DNA of 64,000 nt. Source: Scilla litardierei. Taxonomy: Eukaryota > Streptophyta > Magnoliopsida > Asparagales > Asparagaceae. Each line of letters starts with the position of its first letter. Position 1 is the first letter of the stretch. The translations under genes were made by a program, and so were the position numbers. The stretch is taken from assembly GCA_030789695.1 (NCBI GenBank), contig JAULAV010009262.1:16949-80948 (forward strand), given 5' to 3'. A model generated the notes under the pieces. That model ran no database searches. It was not told the origin of the DNA and saw only the letters and a list, made by a program, of their open reading frames with translations. Positions 10,722 to 21,343 of this stretch are shown one piece after another.

Positions 10722-11968
10722 TTTTTTTTGGATAAGGTAAGGATTATAACCAAAAAACCAATATACACAAGCACATGGGCATACCCTTGAAAATAAAGTT
10801 AGGGACAGACCCCTAATAATAATAGAAAGCAAGACAGCTGGTACAAATATTATCATTACCTTACAATTAAACACCACTGAACGACCCAAAACTAATCAAA
10901 ACCACTATCAGAAAATCCCCAGGAGCATTGTAGCCCTTTATTCTCCATGGAAGCAACCACCTCTTCTAAGGAATCAACACGAGTACATACAGAGAATTTG
11001 ACATACTCAACCAGCTGGGACATGCATCTAGGTGGCTCATCATGGAAGCGAGAATTACGCTTCCTCCAAATAGCATAGACTGTTGCTGCTAGCATAAGAC
11101 GCACAATCATAACACGAAAAGATGTGTGACTAAATCTTCATATCCAAGAAATAGTCTAAGACCATGAACGTGGTTCCCAAGGAAGGTCACATTTGACAAG
11201 CAAGGAACGCCATATGTACTCGGTGAATGAACAAATAAAGAATAGATGCTCCACATCTTCATACCCCGCACCGCGCAAAACACAATGAGCCTTAAAAATG
11301 CATCCATACCTAAGTAGCTTATCCCAAGTAGTAAGAGCATCTCGAATAGCTAACCATAGAATAAAAGCATGCCTATGAATCATTTGCTTATGCCAAACCA
11401 CCTGCCACCAGTCAACCAAGGGAAATCGAGGCCTCAAAAGTCTATAAGCACTGCAAATAGAAAACATTCCTACAGAATCTAGTCACTCCAATTCATCAGT
11501 ACAGTTCGAATCAGGTTTAAAATGAGCAGGTATATCAGAACGCAACTATATCAAATCTGGAGATTGTGCAGAGTGCCAACACCATTCCTTACCATTCACA
11601 AGGGAATTCATAGTAGTATTACGACCCAATCCAGAATCATAAATAATACGAAATCCAAAAGTTTCCACAAGAAGGCCAAGAGGATGCCAATTATCAAACC
11701 ATAATGAAATACTACGGCCATCACCGACACGAAACCTCATATGTGTGCGAACAAATGGTCGGAGACTCATAATCTTTCTCCAACTCCAAGTGCAATCACC
11801 TGGACATGTCACCTCCCACTTACTCCGTCCCCTCATAAGATAGTAATAAACCCAAGAACACCACACAGAGTCAGGAGGATGAGAACACAATAACCAAAGA
11901 TGCTTCATAATAGCGGCCTTGTTCCAATGCTTCATACTCTTAATTTCCAAACCACCTTCCTCGAAAGG
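10722..11968 (-). mobile_element. L1-type LINE, copy A: 3' end only
   Basis: The minus-strand element ends at 10722-10729 in an 8-base poly(A) tail (T run on the plus strand). Only the 3' 1.25 kb remains: the C-terminal part of ORF2 and the 3' UTR. It is about 95 percent identical by eye to the matching part of LINE copy B (49963-51140). The 5' side is cut where the Tekay LTR begins at 11969; the rest of the element is not found on the far side of the Tekay insertion, which I attribute to the deletion at 20899/20900. Confidence 0.9.
10892..11950 (-). pseudogene. LINE ORF2 C-terminus with zf-RVT domain, broken
   Basis: Minus-strand frames at 11546-11950, 11156-11467 and 10892-11110 together give the region downstream of RT in plant L1 elements. 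Near 11700 there is MRFRVGDGRSISLWFDNWHP, a hallmark of these ORFs. The zf-RVT zinc-binding region follows (FALWxx-like HAFILWLAIRDALTTWDKL, then CVLRGAGYEDVEHLFFICSF with Cys and His ligands). The final part reads AIWRKRNSRFH near 11060. At least two frameshifts and one stop separate the segments, so it cannot make a protein. Copy A keeps about 55 bp near 11740-11795 that copy B has lost. Confidence 0.85.
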
Positions 11969-14405
11969 TGTAACGACTGGTGTTTCATGTATTTGGATTA
12001 TCTATATTATATATATGTTTTGGTGAATTTTCTCCTTATGTGTGGTTTTCGTCTCCGTAGCGTTCGTTTTCGATCGTTTCGTCGTGATTTTCTAGCTTCT
12101 TCCTTAGAATCGTTGATCTTGGAGTAAGTCACTCATGACAAACTTCAAATCGCTCACATTTTAGAGTTAGAGTGATCTTAGAAGCTATAGAAATCTTCCT
12201 GAAGCTTCGCGCTTCGTTTCGGCACTTTTTGTGCACCTTAGTTGGTTCAAGAAGGGGGACCAACCGACTAGATTGAGATCTAGTCGGTCAGGAACTCTAC
12301 TGGAACCGACTAGTTCATTGAATCAATTGTACAGGAGTTACTGTTTACTCTTAGTCGGTCTAAGAACAACCACCGACCGACTAGATGTGAAACTAGTCGG
12401 TCAGAACTTGCTCTCAGACCGACTAGTTCCTTTGATAAATTTCACCTAAGTTACTGTTTATCGTTAGTCGGTCTAAGAACAACCAACGACCGACTAGGTT
12501 GTAAACTAGTCGGTCAGCCATTGTTCTTTAACCGACTAATTCATTGACCATTTTGTCGACCTGAGTTACAGTTTGGTTTTAGTCTGTCACAGTTGGTCTA
12601 CCGACTGACTAGTTCTCGAACTAGTCGGTCAACCACTCTTCTTTGACCGACTAACTGCTGTCGTAAACCTAGGGTTTGCCCAGCCGCCACATGATTTTCT
12701 ATTTAAACCCCAAACGTTTTTCTTTCTTCTTTCATTCTCTTCTGAGCCTCCTTCTTCCTCAAATCATCATCCATCTTCCCCTAGCCTTCCTCCTTCCTCA
12801 AGAGCCCCTCCCCCTCTCCATTTAGGCCAGCCATCACCTCTAGGCCACCGAAAAACCCCCAAAAACCCCCCAAAATCTCATTCATCCAGATTTTCTCCCT
12901 ATTTCCAGATCTGAGCCCTAGTTTCCCGGATCGTTCTTCCGTTGTCGTGCTTGCTCGATATCGTTCTTCCGCTCCAATACGGTAGTGAATCGACCCTTTA
13001 ATGTTCTCATAACCTGTTTTGTGATTTTTGTTAAACACTAATAAAACTAGGTTGGATGTTGTTCTAATATTGATTTGCCATGGCAGCGATCTCATCCCCG
13101 TAGCTAACATTTTGTGACGTGCCTCGTTGATCGTCATCCTTGGTGCTAGGCAAGTGAAACTTGCCACTTAGAGTTTTGGGCCATGTCTTAGGCCATTTGC
13201 TTGTTGTAGGCGTAAAGAAGACTAGGCGACGAAATGATACTCGCCTAGGCGCAATTTCAGGATCTAGCTTGACAACGAAGCTAGATCCGTCATTTATCAT
13301 GTTGCATAACTACCATGTCATGTTTCATTTCAATTAACGGTACGCGAATTAATTGTCATGTCATTGCATTCTTTAAATGTTCTCGTGATTGTGTAGCTCT
13401 GCTACACCTAGTGAATTGATTGAGGCTAGGCACCTGCTTTTAGCAGGCACAACCCTACGCCAAAAGTACTTATGGATTGTGAACCTAAAAACAAGCTCTT
13501 GTGCAGGGGCAACCCTGGCTCACTTACTGAGCATCGTGTACAGGGACCCTGGCTTATTTACGTGTGGGAGGGGTAAGGATTAAGCGGCCAATCAACTGGG
13601 AGTCTGCCCGATCAGCAACTTCAGTTGTAAGGCGTAAACTCTGGGTTCTAGGGTAGTGTTAAGCGGCCAATCAGTGTGAATGTCCAACAGTTCAGCTGTA
13701 AGGCGTAAACATCTACAAATAACTTGAAACATGACTAGTGAAAAGATTGAGATTGTTAGTAGCTTGGCTACTCTTGTCATGCTATGATAATTGTTCTCTT
13801 GCACCTATTGTTACAACATGCCTTACTTGTGCTCTCATACCATAATTGCCATGTCATGCATACTATAACTGCTAGGTTGTTAGTTTACCTTTCTTTCAGT
13901 TTCCTTGCCCAAGTCTTTTAGACTTGCTGACATGTGCCCCTTTACTCTTTTGGGTGACACATGTTAGATCCTGAGCCTGAGGGTGCTGCTGAGGACGTGG
14001 TGTTCGCTGACGCTGAGTCAGAACCCGCGTTCATCGAGGAGTTTAAGGACACGGGCGATCAGTCGTAGAGGCTGCTTGTGTTCTTCGTTTTAGACTGTTT
14101 CTGTCGTCGGTGCATAGCACCAATACTCTGTTTATGTTTGTCTTTGTTGGCCTTGTTCTGGGCATTTAGACTCTTTCCTTTAGCCTGGTGGCTTTTCTGG
14201 ATGTTGAACTTAATTTTAATGTTTGGACATTCCTGAGATTTGGGATTTTATTTCTGTATCTTCTTGTGTTATTATCTTGTTCTGTCGTGGTTACAGGGAC
14301 CTGCATATGATTTATTGACGCTTATCAGGCGTGTAGCTTCATAGCTCCACGTCTGTGCGGACCTTCTCATGTCTCGCCTCCATTTTAGGGAAGCGGGGCG
14401 TGACA
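11969..14405 (+). repeat. 5' LTR of the Tekay-type element
   Basis: Runs from tgtaacgactgg to gcggggcgtgaca (2437 bp), with canonical TG...CA ends. The TATA-like box ctatttaaa is at 12699-12707, after a block of about 110 bp repeats. The R/U5 part is non-coding and contains a second internal pair, aagcggccaatca at about 13583 and 13660. After the LTR I do not find the usual tRNA-iMet primer site; the bases are ggttttgttggtggccc. Confidence 0.9.
12240..12707 (+). promoter_or_regulatory. U3 palindrome repeats plus TATA box, Tekay 5' LTR
   Basis: Four imperfect repeats of about 105-115 bp each carry inverted pairs of the type accgactag...ctagtcggt (for example 12264-12290, 12354-12400, 12465-12518, 12580-12645). 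Each unit starts near gagttactgttta. The block ends about 45 bp before ctatttaaa. The arms can form hairpins and each arm carries one CG. Placement upstream of the TATA box suggests promoter function; that is inference. Confidence 0.7.
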
Positions 14406-14551
14406 GGTTTTGTTGGTGGCCCATGCAGGTCTCTCTTCTGTAACTGCGATTATCGGAACAACGATAATAATATTAGAATGTCCAATAAACTAAGTTCGAC
14501 ATCCGAGTCATAAGCTATGAGTCTAATTTGTTTCGTTTTCTGCGTCATTAG

Positions 14552-15680
14552 ATGGCAGGAAGGCGATGTACCCGTGGTGGTGGTAGTGCGCCCCCTCATG
14601 ACGAGGAGCCTGAGCGGGAGCCCACCAATGGGGAGATGATGCGGATGATGCTTCAGATGATGCAGGTGTAGCAGGGCGTGCTCCTGCAAGTCCAGAATGC
14701 TCCAGTTGCTCGAGCTGCTCGGGCAATCCAGGATGCCCCTCGTTCCGAGCCGGGAGCGAAGCAATTTCGGGAGCTGGGTCTCGCTTATGTTGATGGGCCT
14801 GAGGGTCCTCTAGCTGCCAATGATTGGATTCGGAACATTGAGGATAATTTGAAGATGGCGAAGATCAGCCCGGCTGGATGAGTTGATTTGGTGAAGAGGC
14901 AACTCAAGGATAATGCTCAGAACTGGTGGGATGCGGAAGAGAAGATGCTGGTGGAGCCGATAGCTTGGGCTACCTTTAAGTCCAGGTTTGATGAGGAGTT
15001 CTTTTCGAATGCTGCTAGGAAGGAGATGCCGCATCGCTTTATTGATCTGAAGCAAGGGAGCTTGACGGTGGACCAGTACCACCAAGAGTTCACTAGGCTG
15101 AGTCGGTTCGCATCGAAGATGGTGCAGGATGCTGATGAGAGGGCTCAGAGGTTCCTGCAGGGAATTGCCTTGGAGCTTCAGAGTTTTGTGTCTTCCTCTG
15201 ATCTGGACTCTTATCAGAAGGTTTTGGTAGCTGCGAGGAGGCAGGAGCTGAACCTGAGCCAGAGGAGAGGACATGTTTCTGGTACTGGGAAGAGGCCTAT
15301 GGAGCAGGCCAGGGCGGTGGTTAGGCCTGGTTTCAAGCCTAATCATCCGGTGTAGTTCAAGAGGCCAGGAGGGCCTAATCAGAAGACTTGCCATTTCTGC
15401 GGCAAGCCTGGCCACATCAAGGATCAGTGTAGGAAATTTCTGGGCCAGTGTTTGGTTTGTGGTGATGCTTCTCATGTCACAAAGGATTGTCGGCATGCGA
15501 ATCAGCTGCGAAGGGCACCTGTTACAGCACAGCCGTTGCAGCAGAGAGCGCCTGTTCCTGCTGGACGTGGGGCAGCTCTTGTCCCACTGAGGCAGGCTTT
15601 TCAGCAGGCTTTTCCGCTGAGGAGGCAGGCTTTTCTAATTACCGAGGTGGAGAGCGAGGCTGTGGATGAGGTTATCACAG
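14552..15680 (+). pseudogene. gag: Tekay gag (capsid and nucleocapsid), three in-frame stops
   Basis: Gag packages the element RNA into virus-like particles. From the ATG at 14552 one frame runs to 15680. The retrotransposon gag domain lies at about 14790-15250 (NWWDAEEKM, then QGSLTVDQYHQEFTRLSRFA). Two CCHC zinc knuckles follow at about 15390-15490: CHFCGKPGHIKDQC and CLVCGDASHVTKDC, both CX2CX4HX4C. Three stops interrupt the frame: TAG at about 14669, TGA at about 14879 and TAG at 15353-15355. The two TAG codons sit where Gln is expected from the surrounding repetitive Gln context, so CAG-to-TAG is likely. The frame continues into protease through a 113 bp gap with intron ends. Confidence 0.88.
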
Positions 15681-15793
15681 GTAACTCTCCTTCTAGCTGT
15701 TCCTTCTTAGTTAGTTTTGTTTGTTAGATTATGTTTGGTTGCTTGCACATGATTGTTTGCTAGGCTAGGGCTTGATTGTTAGACTGTTTGTAG
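15681..15793 (+). other. Candidate intron between Tekay gag and protease
   Basis: Begins gtaactctcc immediately after cag and ends ctgtttgtag. It contains stops in the coding frame. Joining 15680 to 15794 keeps the frame exactly (a split Gly codon) and gives a smooth passage from VITG into the protease strand [18 protein letters not shown]. Length, T-richness and both splice sites fit a plant intron. The alternative is a short unrelated insertion. Confidence 0.6.
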
Positions 15794-18700
15794 GTGTGGT
15801 TTTGGTGTGCACATTTCCTGCACGAGTCCTCTTTGACTCTGGTGCATCGATGTGCATTATTTCTCGGAGCTTCGTGGAGAAGCATTCCTTGACGACGTCC
15901 CCTCTTCCGAAGAGTTGGAATATCGTCACAGGAAATGGCGTGGTCTCGGTGCATCGTGGTTGCAATTCTTGCCCGTTGGTGGTCTGTGGACATGAGCTTT
16001 ACGCTGATTTTATTGTCCACGACATCATCAACTATGATGCGGTCCTTGGGATGGATTGGCTTGCGAGCTTCTATGCTACGATCGACTGTCGGAGGAAGAA
16101 GGTGGTGTTCGAGATTCCCAGAAATCCAGTATTTGAGTTCAGCCGGGGTAGCAGTTCGCTTGGCCCTGTCAGGTTTCGGGCCAGGCCAGTGGAGATTGTG
16201 GCTATGCAGATGGAGCTGGAGAGGCCGGCTGTAGTGCGGGACTTCGATGACGTCTTCCCCGAGGAGATGTCTGGGTTGCCACCCGATCGAGCTCTCGAAT
16301 TTTCGATTGATCTTATTCCGAGAGTGCAGCCGATTTCGAAGGCGCCATATCGTATGTCACCCGCCGAGTTGGAGGAATTGCGGAAGCAGCTGGATGAGCT
16401 TTTGCAAAAGAGTTATATCAATCCTAGTGTGTCTCCATGGGGAGCACCGGTGCTGCTGGTGAAGAAGAAGGATGGTTCGCGTCGCATGTGCGTGGACTAT
16501 CGGGAGCTGAATGCGGTGACCATCAAGAATAAATACCCGTTGCCTCGCATTGATGATATTTTTGATCAGCTTAGAGGTTCGAGGGTGTTTTCGAAGTTGG
16601 ATCTGAGGAGTGGTTATCATCAGCTGAAGGTGAAGAAGGAAGATGTTCCGAGGACAGCGTTCTGGACGAAGTATGGTCACTACGAGTTTGTGGTTATGCC
16701 TTTCGGTGTAACCAATGCACCCACAGTTTTCATGAATTTGATGAATCTGATTTTCTACGACTTTTTAGACAAGTTTGTCGTTATCTTTATTGACGACATA
16801 CTGATCTATTCAAAGTCGGAGGAGGAGCATGCATCGCACTTGAGGACGGTGTTGGAGATTTTGAGGAGGCATCGTTTGTATGCCAAGTTTTCGAAGTACG
16901 AGTTTTGGCTGGACAGAGTTGCTTTTCTCGGGCATGTGGTGACTGGAGTTGGTATTTCAGTGGATCCTGAGAAGATCAGGGCCATCAGGGAGTGGACTGT
17001 TCTGCGGTCAGCGTCTGAGATCCTGAGTTTCCTTGGGCTTACTGGTTACTATCGGCGCTTCATTAAGGACTTTTCTCGTATTACCGAGCCGATGACCAGA
17101 TTAACGCGGAAGGATGTATCTTTTGTTTGGTCGGGTGATTGTGAGAATGCCTTCGGTGTTCTGAGGGAGAGATTGACGACTGCCCCTATTCTTGTTGTGC
17201 TTGATCGCAGTGGAGGATTTGAGATCTTTTGCGATGCTTCTGGCAAGGGTCTCGGTTGTGTGTTGCATCAGCATGGGCATGTTGTGGCGTATGCTTCGCG
17301 TCAGCTCAAGACTCATGAGAAGAATTACCCGACACACGACTTGGAGTTGGCTGCCGTCGTGTTTGCGCTCAAGATTTGGAGGCACTTCTTGCTGAGTGAG
17401 AAAGTGAAGATCTTCACCGATCACAAAAGCTTGAAGTATATTTTTAATCAGAAGGAGCTCAACATGTGACAGCGTCGATGGCTGGAGCTTATGGCGGATT
17501 ATGAGATTGATTTGCAGTATAACCCTGGCAAGGTGAATGTGGTTCCTGATGCGCTAAGTAGGCTTCCAGCGGTGATGTTGTTGACTTTGCAATGGAGATT
17601 GCAGTAGGATTTTTGCGAGTCTGGATTTGAGATTGTTCTTCCTGGAGAGGCCTCTTCGTTGATGAGTATGCAGATTCAGTCGTCAATTGTGGATCGGATC
17701 AAGGCTGGCCATGCTGGAGATTCGAAGCTGGTGAAGATTCGGGAGCAGGTAGAAGCCGGTCTGCGGACTGACTTTTTGATTCATGAGGATGGCTTGCTGA
17801 GATATGGAGCCAGGTTGTGTGTGCCAGCTGGGGATATCAGGGAGGAGTTGTTGGTGGAGGCACACAGTTCGCCGTATTCTGTGCATCCTGGTGGCACCAA
17901 GATGTACAAGGATCTTCGTCTGAACTATTGGTGGCATGGTATGAAGAGGAGTGTGGCTCGGAGTGTAGCCAAGTGCTTGGTTTGCCAGCAGGTGAAGGCG
18001 GATCATCAGCGTACGGCAGGGGTGCTACAACTGCTTCTGATTCCGGAGTGGAAGTGGCAACACATCACTATAGATTTCGTGACTGGACTACCTCGGAGTC
18101 CGAAGCAGAATGACGTGATTTGGGTGATCGTAGACCGATTGACCAAATCTGCGCACTTCATTCCATTCCGAGTAGGACAGTCCACTGAGGCGCTAGCGAG
18201 GAGATACATGGAGGTAAATTATTTTACTCTCCGTTTCTATTTCCTTTTCCTAGTTTAGATAGTGATGTAACATGAATCATGCAGGAGATCGTACGACTTC
18301 ACGGAGTCTCTGTGAGCATCGTGTCGGACAGAGACACAAGGTTCACATCTCAGTTCTGGCAGAGTTTGCAGAAGAGTTTAGGTACACGTCTGAGTTTCAG
18401 CACGGCGTACCATCCGCAGACAGATGGCCAGTCCGAGAGGACGATTCAGATCTTGGAGGACATGCTGAGGGTGTGCATGTTGGATTTCAAGGGTTCGTGG
18501 GAGGACCATCTACATCTGGTAGAGCTTTCCTACAACAACAGCTTCCAGGCGAGTATTGGCATGTCGCCTTTCGCCGTGCTTTATGGGAGGAAATGTCGAT
18601 CGCCATTGAGTTGGGATGACATTGGTGATCGGGAGCTGTTGGGACCTGAGATGATTGTGGAGGCCGTGGATGTTGTCAGGAACATTCAGGAGATGTTGAG

Positions 18701-19187
18701 GATTGCTCGGGACCGTTTTAAGCATTGGGCGGATGCTAAACGTCATCCTTTGGAGTTTCAACCGGGCGACCATGTGTTTCTAAAGATTTCCCCGAATCAT
18801 GGTGTGATTCGCTTTGAGAAGCGAGGGAAGTTGTGCCCGCGATACATTGGACCGTTTGACATTCTGGAGAGAGTTGGCGAGGTAGCCTACCGCTTAGCCT
18901 TACCGCCGTCTTTGGAAGGGGTTCACAATGTTTTCCATGTGTCGCAGCTTCGTCGATACATTAGCGATCCATCTCATGCCGTGGATTTCTCGGAGATTAC
19001 CGTTCGCCCTGATATGACGTCTGACCAGCAGCCAGTGCAGATTCTGGACAGGCGTCAGAAGTCGCTCCGGAACAAGGTTGTCAATCTTGTGAGGGTGATG
19101 TGGCGACACGGCTCGCCAGGAGAGTCTACTTGGGAGAATGAGGATGAGATGCGAGAGCGCTACCCACTTTTGTTCCCAGACACGTGA
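15794..19187 (+). pseudogene. pol: Tekay pol: protease, RT, RNase H, integrase, chromodomain; two stops and one intron-like gap
   Basis: Aspartic protease carries VLFDSGAS near 15830. RT spans about 16330-16900 with [17 protein letters not shown] and the catalytic FIDDILIYS near 16790. RNase H begins at [13 protein letters not shown] (17217) and includes [20 protein letters not shown]. Integrase has an HHCC finger (HPGGTKMYKDLRLNYWWHG, CLVCQQVKADH), then Asp in ITIDFVTGLP (about 18070), Asp in IVSDRDTRF (about 18320) and Glu in [11 protein letters not shown] (about 18425). A chromodomain-like end ([20 protein letters not shown]) closes the frame at 19187. Stops are TGA at 17467-17469, where related elements have Arg (LNMRQRRW-type context), and TAG at about 17605, which follows Gln. 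A 71 bp gap at 18214-18284 has intron ends. Confidence 0.9.
18214..18284 (+). other. Candidate intron inside the Tekay integrase core
   Basis: Opens gtaaattatt after atggag and closes aatcatgcag before gagatcgtacg. Removing it restores the integrase frame exactly (RRYMEEIVRLHG), and the stretch joined is a well conserved part of integrases between the first and second catalytic Asp. The 71 bp are T-rich and hold in-frame stops. It is phase 0. An intron inside the integrase core would force splicing for pol expression while full-length RNA stays unspliced. Confidence 0.65.
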
Positions 19188-19220
19188 GTGTTGGGAAATT
19201 CCGAGGACGGAATTTTTCTT

Positions 19221-19233
19221 AAGTTGGGGAGGA
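19221..19233 (+). other. Polypurine tract of the Tekay-type element
   Basis: aagttggggagga lies directly before the TG of the 3' LTR, as required for plus-strand priming, and 34 bp after the pol stop codon. Confidence 0.85.
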
Positions 19234-20899
19234 TGTAACGACTGGTTTTTCATGTATTTGGATTATCTATATTATATATATGTTTTGATGGATTTTCTCC
19301 TTATGTGTGGTTTTCGTCTCCGTAGCTTTCGTTTTCGATCGTTTCGTCGTGATTTTCTAGCTTCTTCCTTAGAATCGATGATCTTGGAGTAAGTCACTCA
19401 TGACGAACTTCAAATCGCTCACATTTTAGAGTTAGAGTGATCTTAGAAGCTATAGAAATCTTCCTGAAGCTTCGCGCTTCGTTTCGGCACTTTTCGTGCA
19501 CCTTAGTTGGTTCAAGAAGGGGGACCAACCGACTAGATTGAGATCTAGTCGGTCAGGAACTCTACTGGAACCGACTAGTCATTAAATCAACTGTACATGA
19601 GTTACTGTTTACTCTTAGTCGGTCTAAGAACAACCATCGACCGACTAGATGTGAAACTAGTCGGTCAGAACTTGCTCTCATACCGACTAGTTCCTTTGAT
19701 AAATTTCACCTAAGTTATTGTTTATCGTTAGTCGGTCTAAGAACAACCAACGACCGACTAGGTTGCAAACTAGTCGGTCAGCCATTGTTCTTTAACCGAC
19801 TAATTCATTGACCATTTTGTCGACCTGAGTTACTGTTTGGTTTTAGTCGGTCACAGGTGGTCTACCGACCGACTAGTTCTCGAACTAGTCGGTCAACCAC
19901 TCTTCTTTGACCGACTAACTGCTGTCGTAAACCTAGGGTTTGCCCAGCCGCCACACGATTTTCTATTTAAACCCCAAACGTTTTTCTTTCTTATTTCATT
20001 CTCTTCTGAGCCTCCTTCCTCAAATCATCATCCATCTTCCCCTAGCCTTCCTCCTTCCTCAAGAGCCCCTCCCCCTCTCCATTTAGGCCGGCCATCACCT
20101 CTAGGCCGCCGGGTAACCCCTAAAAACCCCCAAAATCTCATTCCTCCAGATTTTCTCCCCATTTCCAGATCTGAGCCCTAGTTTCCCGGATCGTTCTTCC
20201 GTTGCCGTGCTTGCTCGATATCGTTCTTCCGCTCCAATACGGTAGTGAATCGACCCTTTAATGTTCTTATAACCCGTTTTGTGATTTTTGTTAAACCCTA
20301 ATAAAACTAGGTTGGATGTTGTTCTAATATTGATTTACCATGGCAGCGATCTCATCCCCGTAGCTAACATTTTGTGACGTGCCTCGTTGATCGTCATCCT
20401 TGGTGCTAGGCAAGTGAAACTTGCCACTTAGGATTTTGGGCCATGTCTTAGGCCATTTGCTTGTTGTAGGCGTAAAAGAGACTAGGCGACGAAATGATAC
20501 TCGCCTAGGCGCAATTTCAGGATCTAGCTTGACAACGAAGCTAGATCCGTCATTTATCATGTTGCATAACTACCATGTCATGTTTCATTTCAATTAACGG
20601 TACGCGAATTAATTGTCATGTCATTGCATTCTTTAAATGTTCCCGTGATTGCGTAGCTCCGCTACACCTAGTGAATTGATTGAGGCTAGGCACCTGCTTT
20701 TAGCGGGCACAACTCTACGCCAAAAGTACTTATGGATTGTGAACCTAAAAACAAGCTCTTATGCGGGGCAACCCTGGCTCACTTACTGAGCATCGTGTAC
20801 AGGGACCCTGGCTTGTTTACGTGTGGGAGGGGTAAGGGTTAAGCGGCCAATCAACTGGGAGTCTGCCCGATCAGCAACTTCAGTTGTAAGGCGTAAACT
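19234..20899 (+). repeat. 3' LTR of the Tekay-type element, truncated
   Basis: Matches the 5' LTR from its TG start through gcgtaaact (5' LTR position 13640) and then stops; the last 765 bp of the LTR are missing. The U3 palindrome repeats are at 19504-19920 and the TATA box ctatttaaa at 19963-19971. Small indels and substitutions relative to the 5' LTR give a few percent divergence by eye. The sequence after 20899 belongs to the Athila element. Confidence 0.92.
19504..19971 (+). promoter_or_regulatory. U3 palindrome repeats plus TATA box, Tekay 3' LTR
   Basis: Second copy of the four-unit block of accgactag/ctagtcggt inverted pairs, ending about 40 bp before ctatttaaa. The arms are largely kept between the two LTRs, with a few substitutions (for example at 19621-19690) and one lost base pair near 19580. 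Confidence 0.7.
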
Positions 20900-20900
20900 G
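20899..20900. other. Deletion/fusion junction between Tekay LTR and Athila 3' region
   Basis: LTR homology ends at 20899 (aaact) and A-rich DNA starting gtatgataaaaaacg follows. This DNA is colinear with the 3' side of the Athila post-pol ORF. Neither element has its own proper end here and no target duplication is visible, so the joint is not an insertion edge. Confidence 0.8.
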
Positions 20901-21343
20901 TATGATAAAAAACGAAAAAGTAGTGAAAATAAGTGAAAAAGTGGAAAGAAAGTTTGAAAAATAAAAAATAAAAGGTGGCAAAAAATGAAAAAGTGTGAGA
21001 ACTCACTCCCCCAAGCTGAAGTGCATAGTGTCCTCAATGTGCAAAGTGTGGCACACTGAGAGACGTGAGATGGGTGCGGTGGGTGAGGATGCATGCATGA
21101 TAAAAAAGAGAAAAAGAAAAAGAAAATAAAATGCGAATGAATGTGATGCATGCAAAGATCAGGATGATGCAGAGATGAGTGTCCCCAAAAAGTCTCTCTC
21201 CCTCACTTCCAAAAAGGTATTAAAAAGGATATGATCAGGAAGGCATCAAAATGATACGTGGAGGGGGGCAAAAATCAATCATCAGGCCCAGGTACAAACG
21301 GGCAGCAAAACGAAAAAAAATATCAGAGGCATCAAGAGTGTGC
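20900..21343 (-). other. 3' untranslated part of the Athila element
   Basis: A-rich, non-coding DNA with a purine bias on the plus strand (aaaagtggaaagaaag, gagaaaaagaaaaagaaaat). I see no polypurine tract that can be assigned with confidence and no LTR sequence. A pyrimidine-rich minus strand follows from the purine bias. Confidence 0.6.

Larger units (their letters stand above)
11969..20899 (+). mobile_element. Tekay-type chromovirus (Ty3/gypsy), nearly complete, 3' LTR truncated
   Basis: Structure: 5' LTR 11969-14405, leader, gag, protease, RT, RNase H, integrase with chromodomain, polypurine tract 19221-19233, and a 3' LTR truncated at 20899. The long LTRs (2.4 kb), the order RT-RH-IN-chromodomain and the RT motif FIDDILIYS place it in the chromovirus branch, Tekay/Del type. 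LTRs differ by a few percent by eye (six differences in the first 200 bp), so the insertion is not recent. It sits in LINE copy A; the 5 bp before it are aaagg, but the right flank is lost. Five in-frame stops break the polyprotein. Confidence 0.9.

Noticed and set aside
14810..15496. 228-codon minus-strand ORF
   Set aside because: It lies antisense to Tekay gag, whose zinc knuckles and gag domain are clear on the plus strand; no family resemblance.
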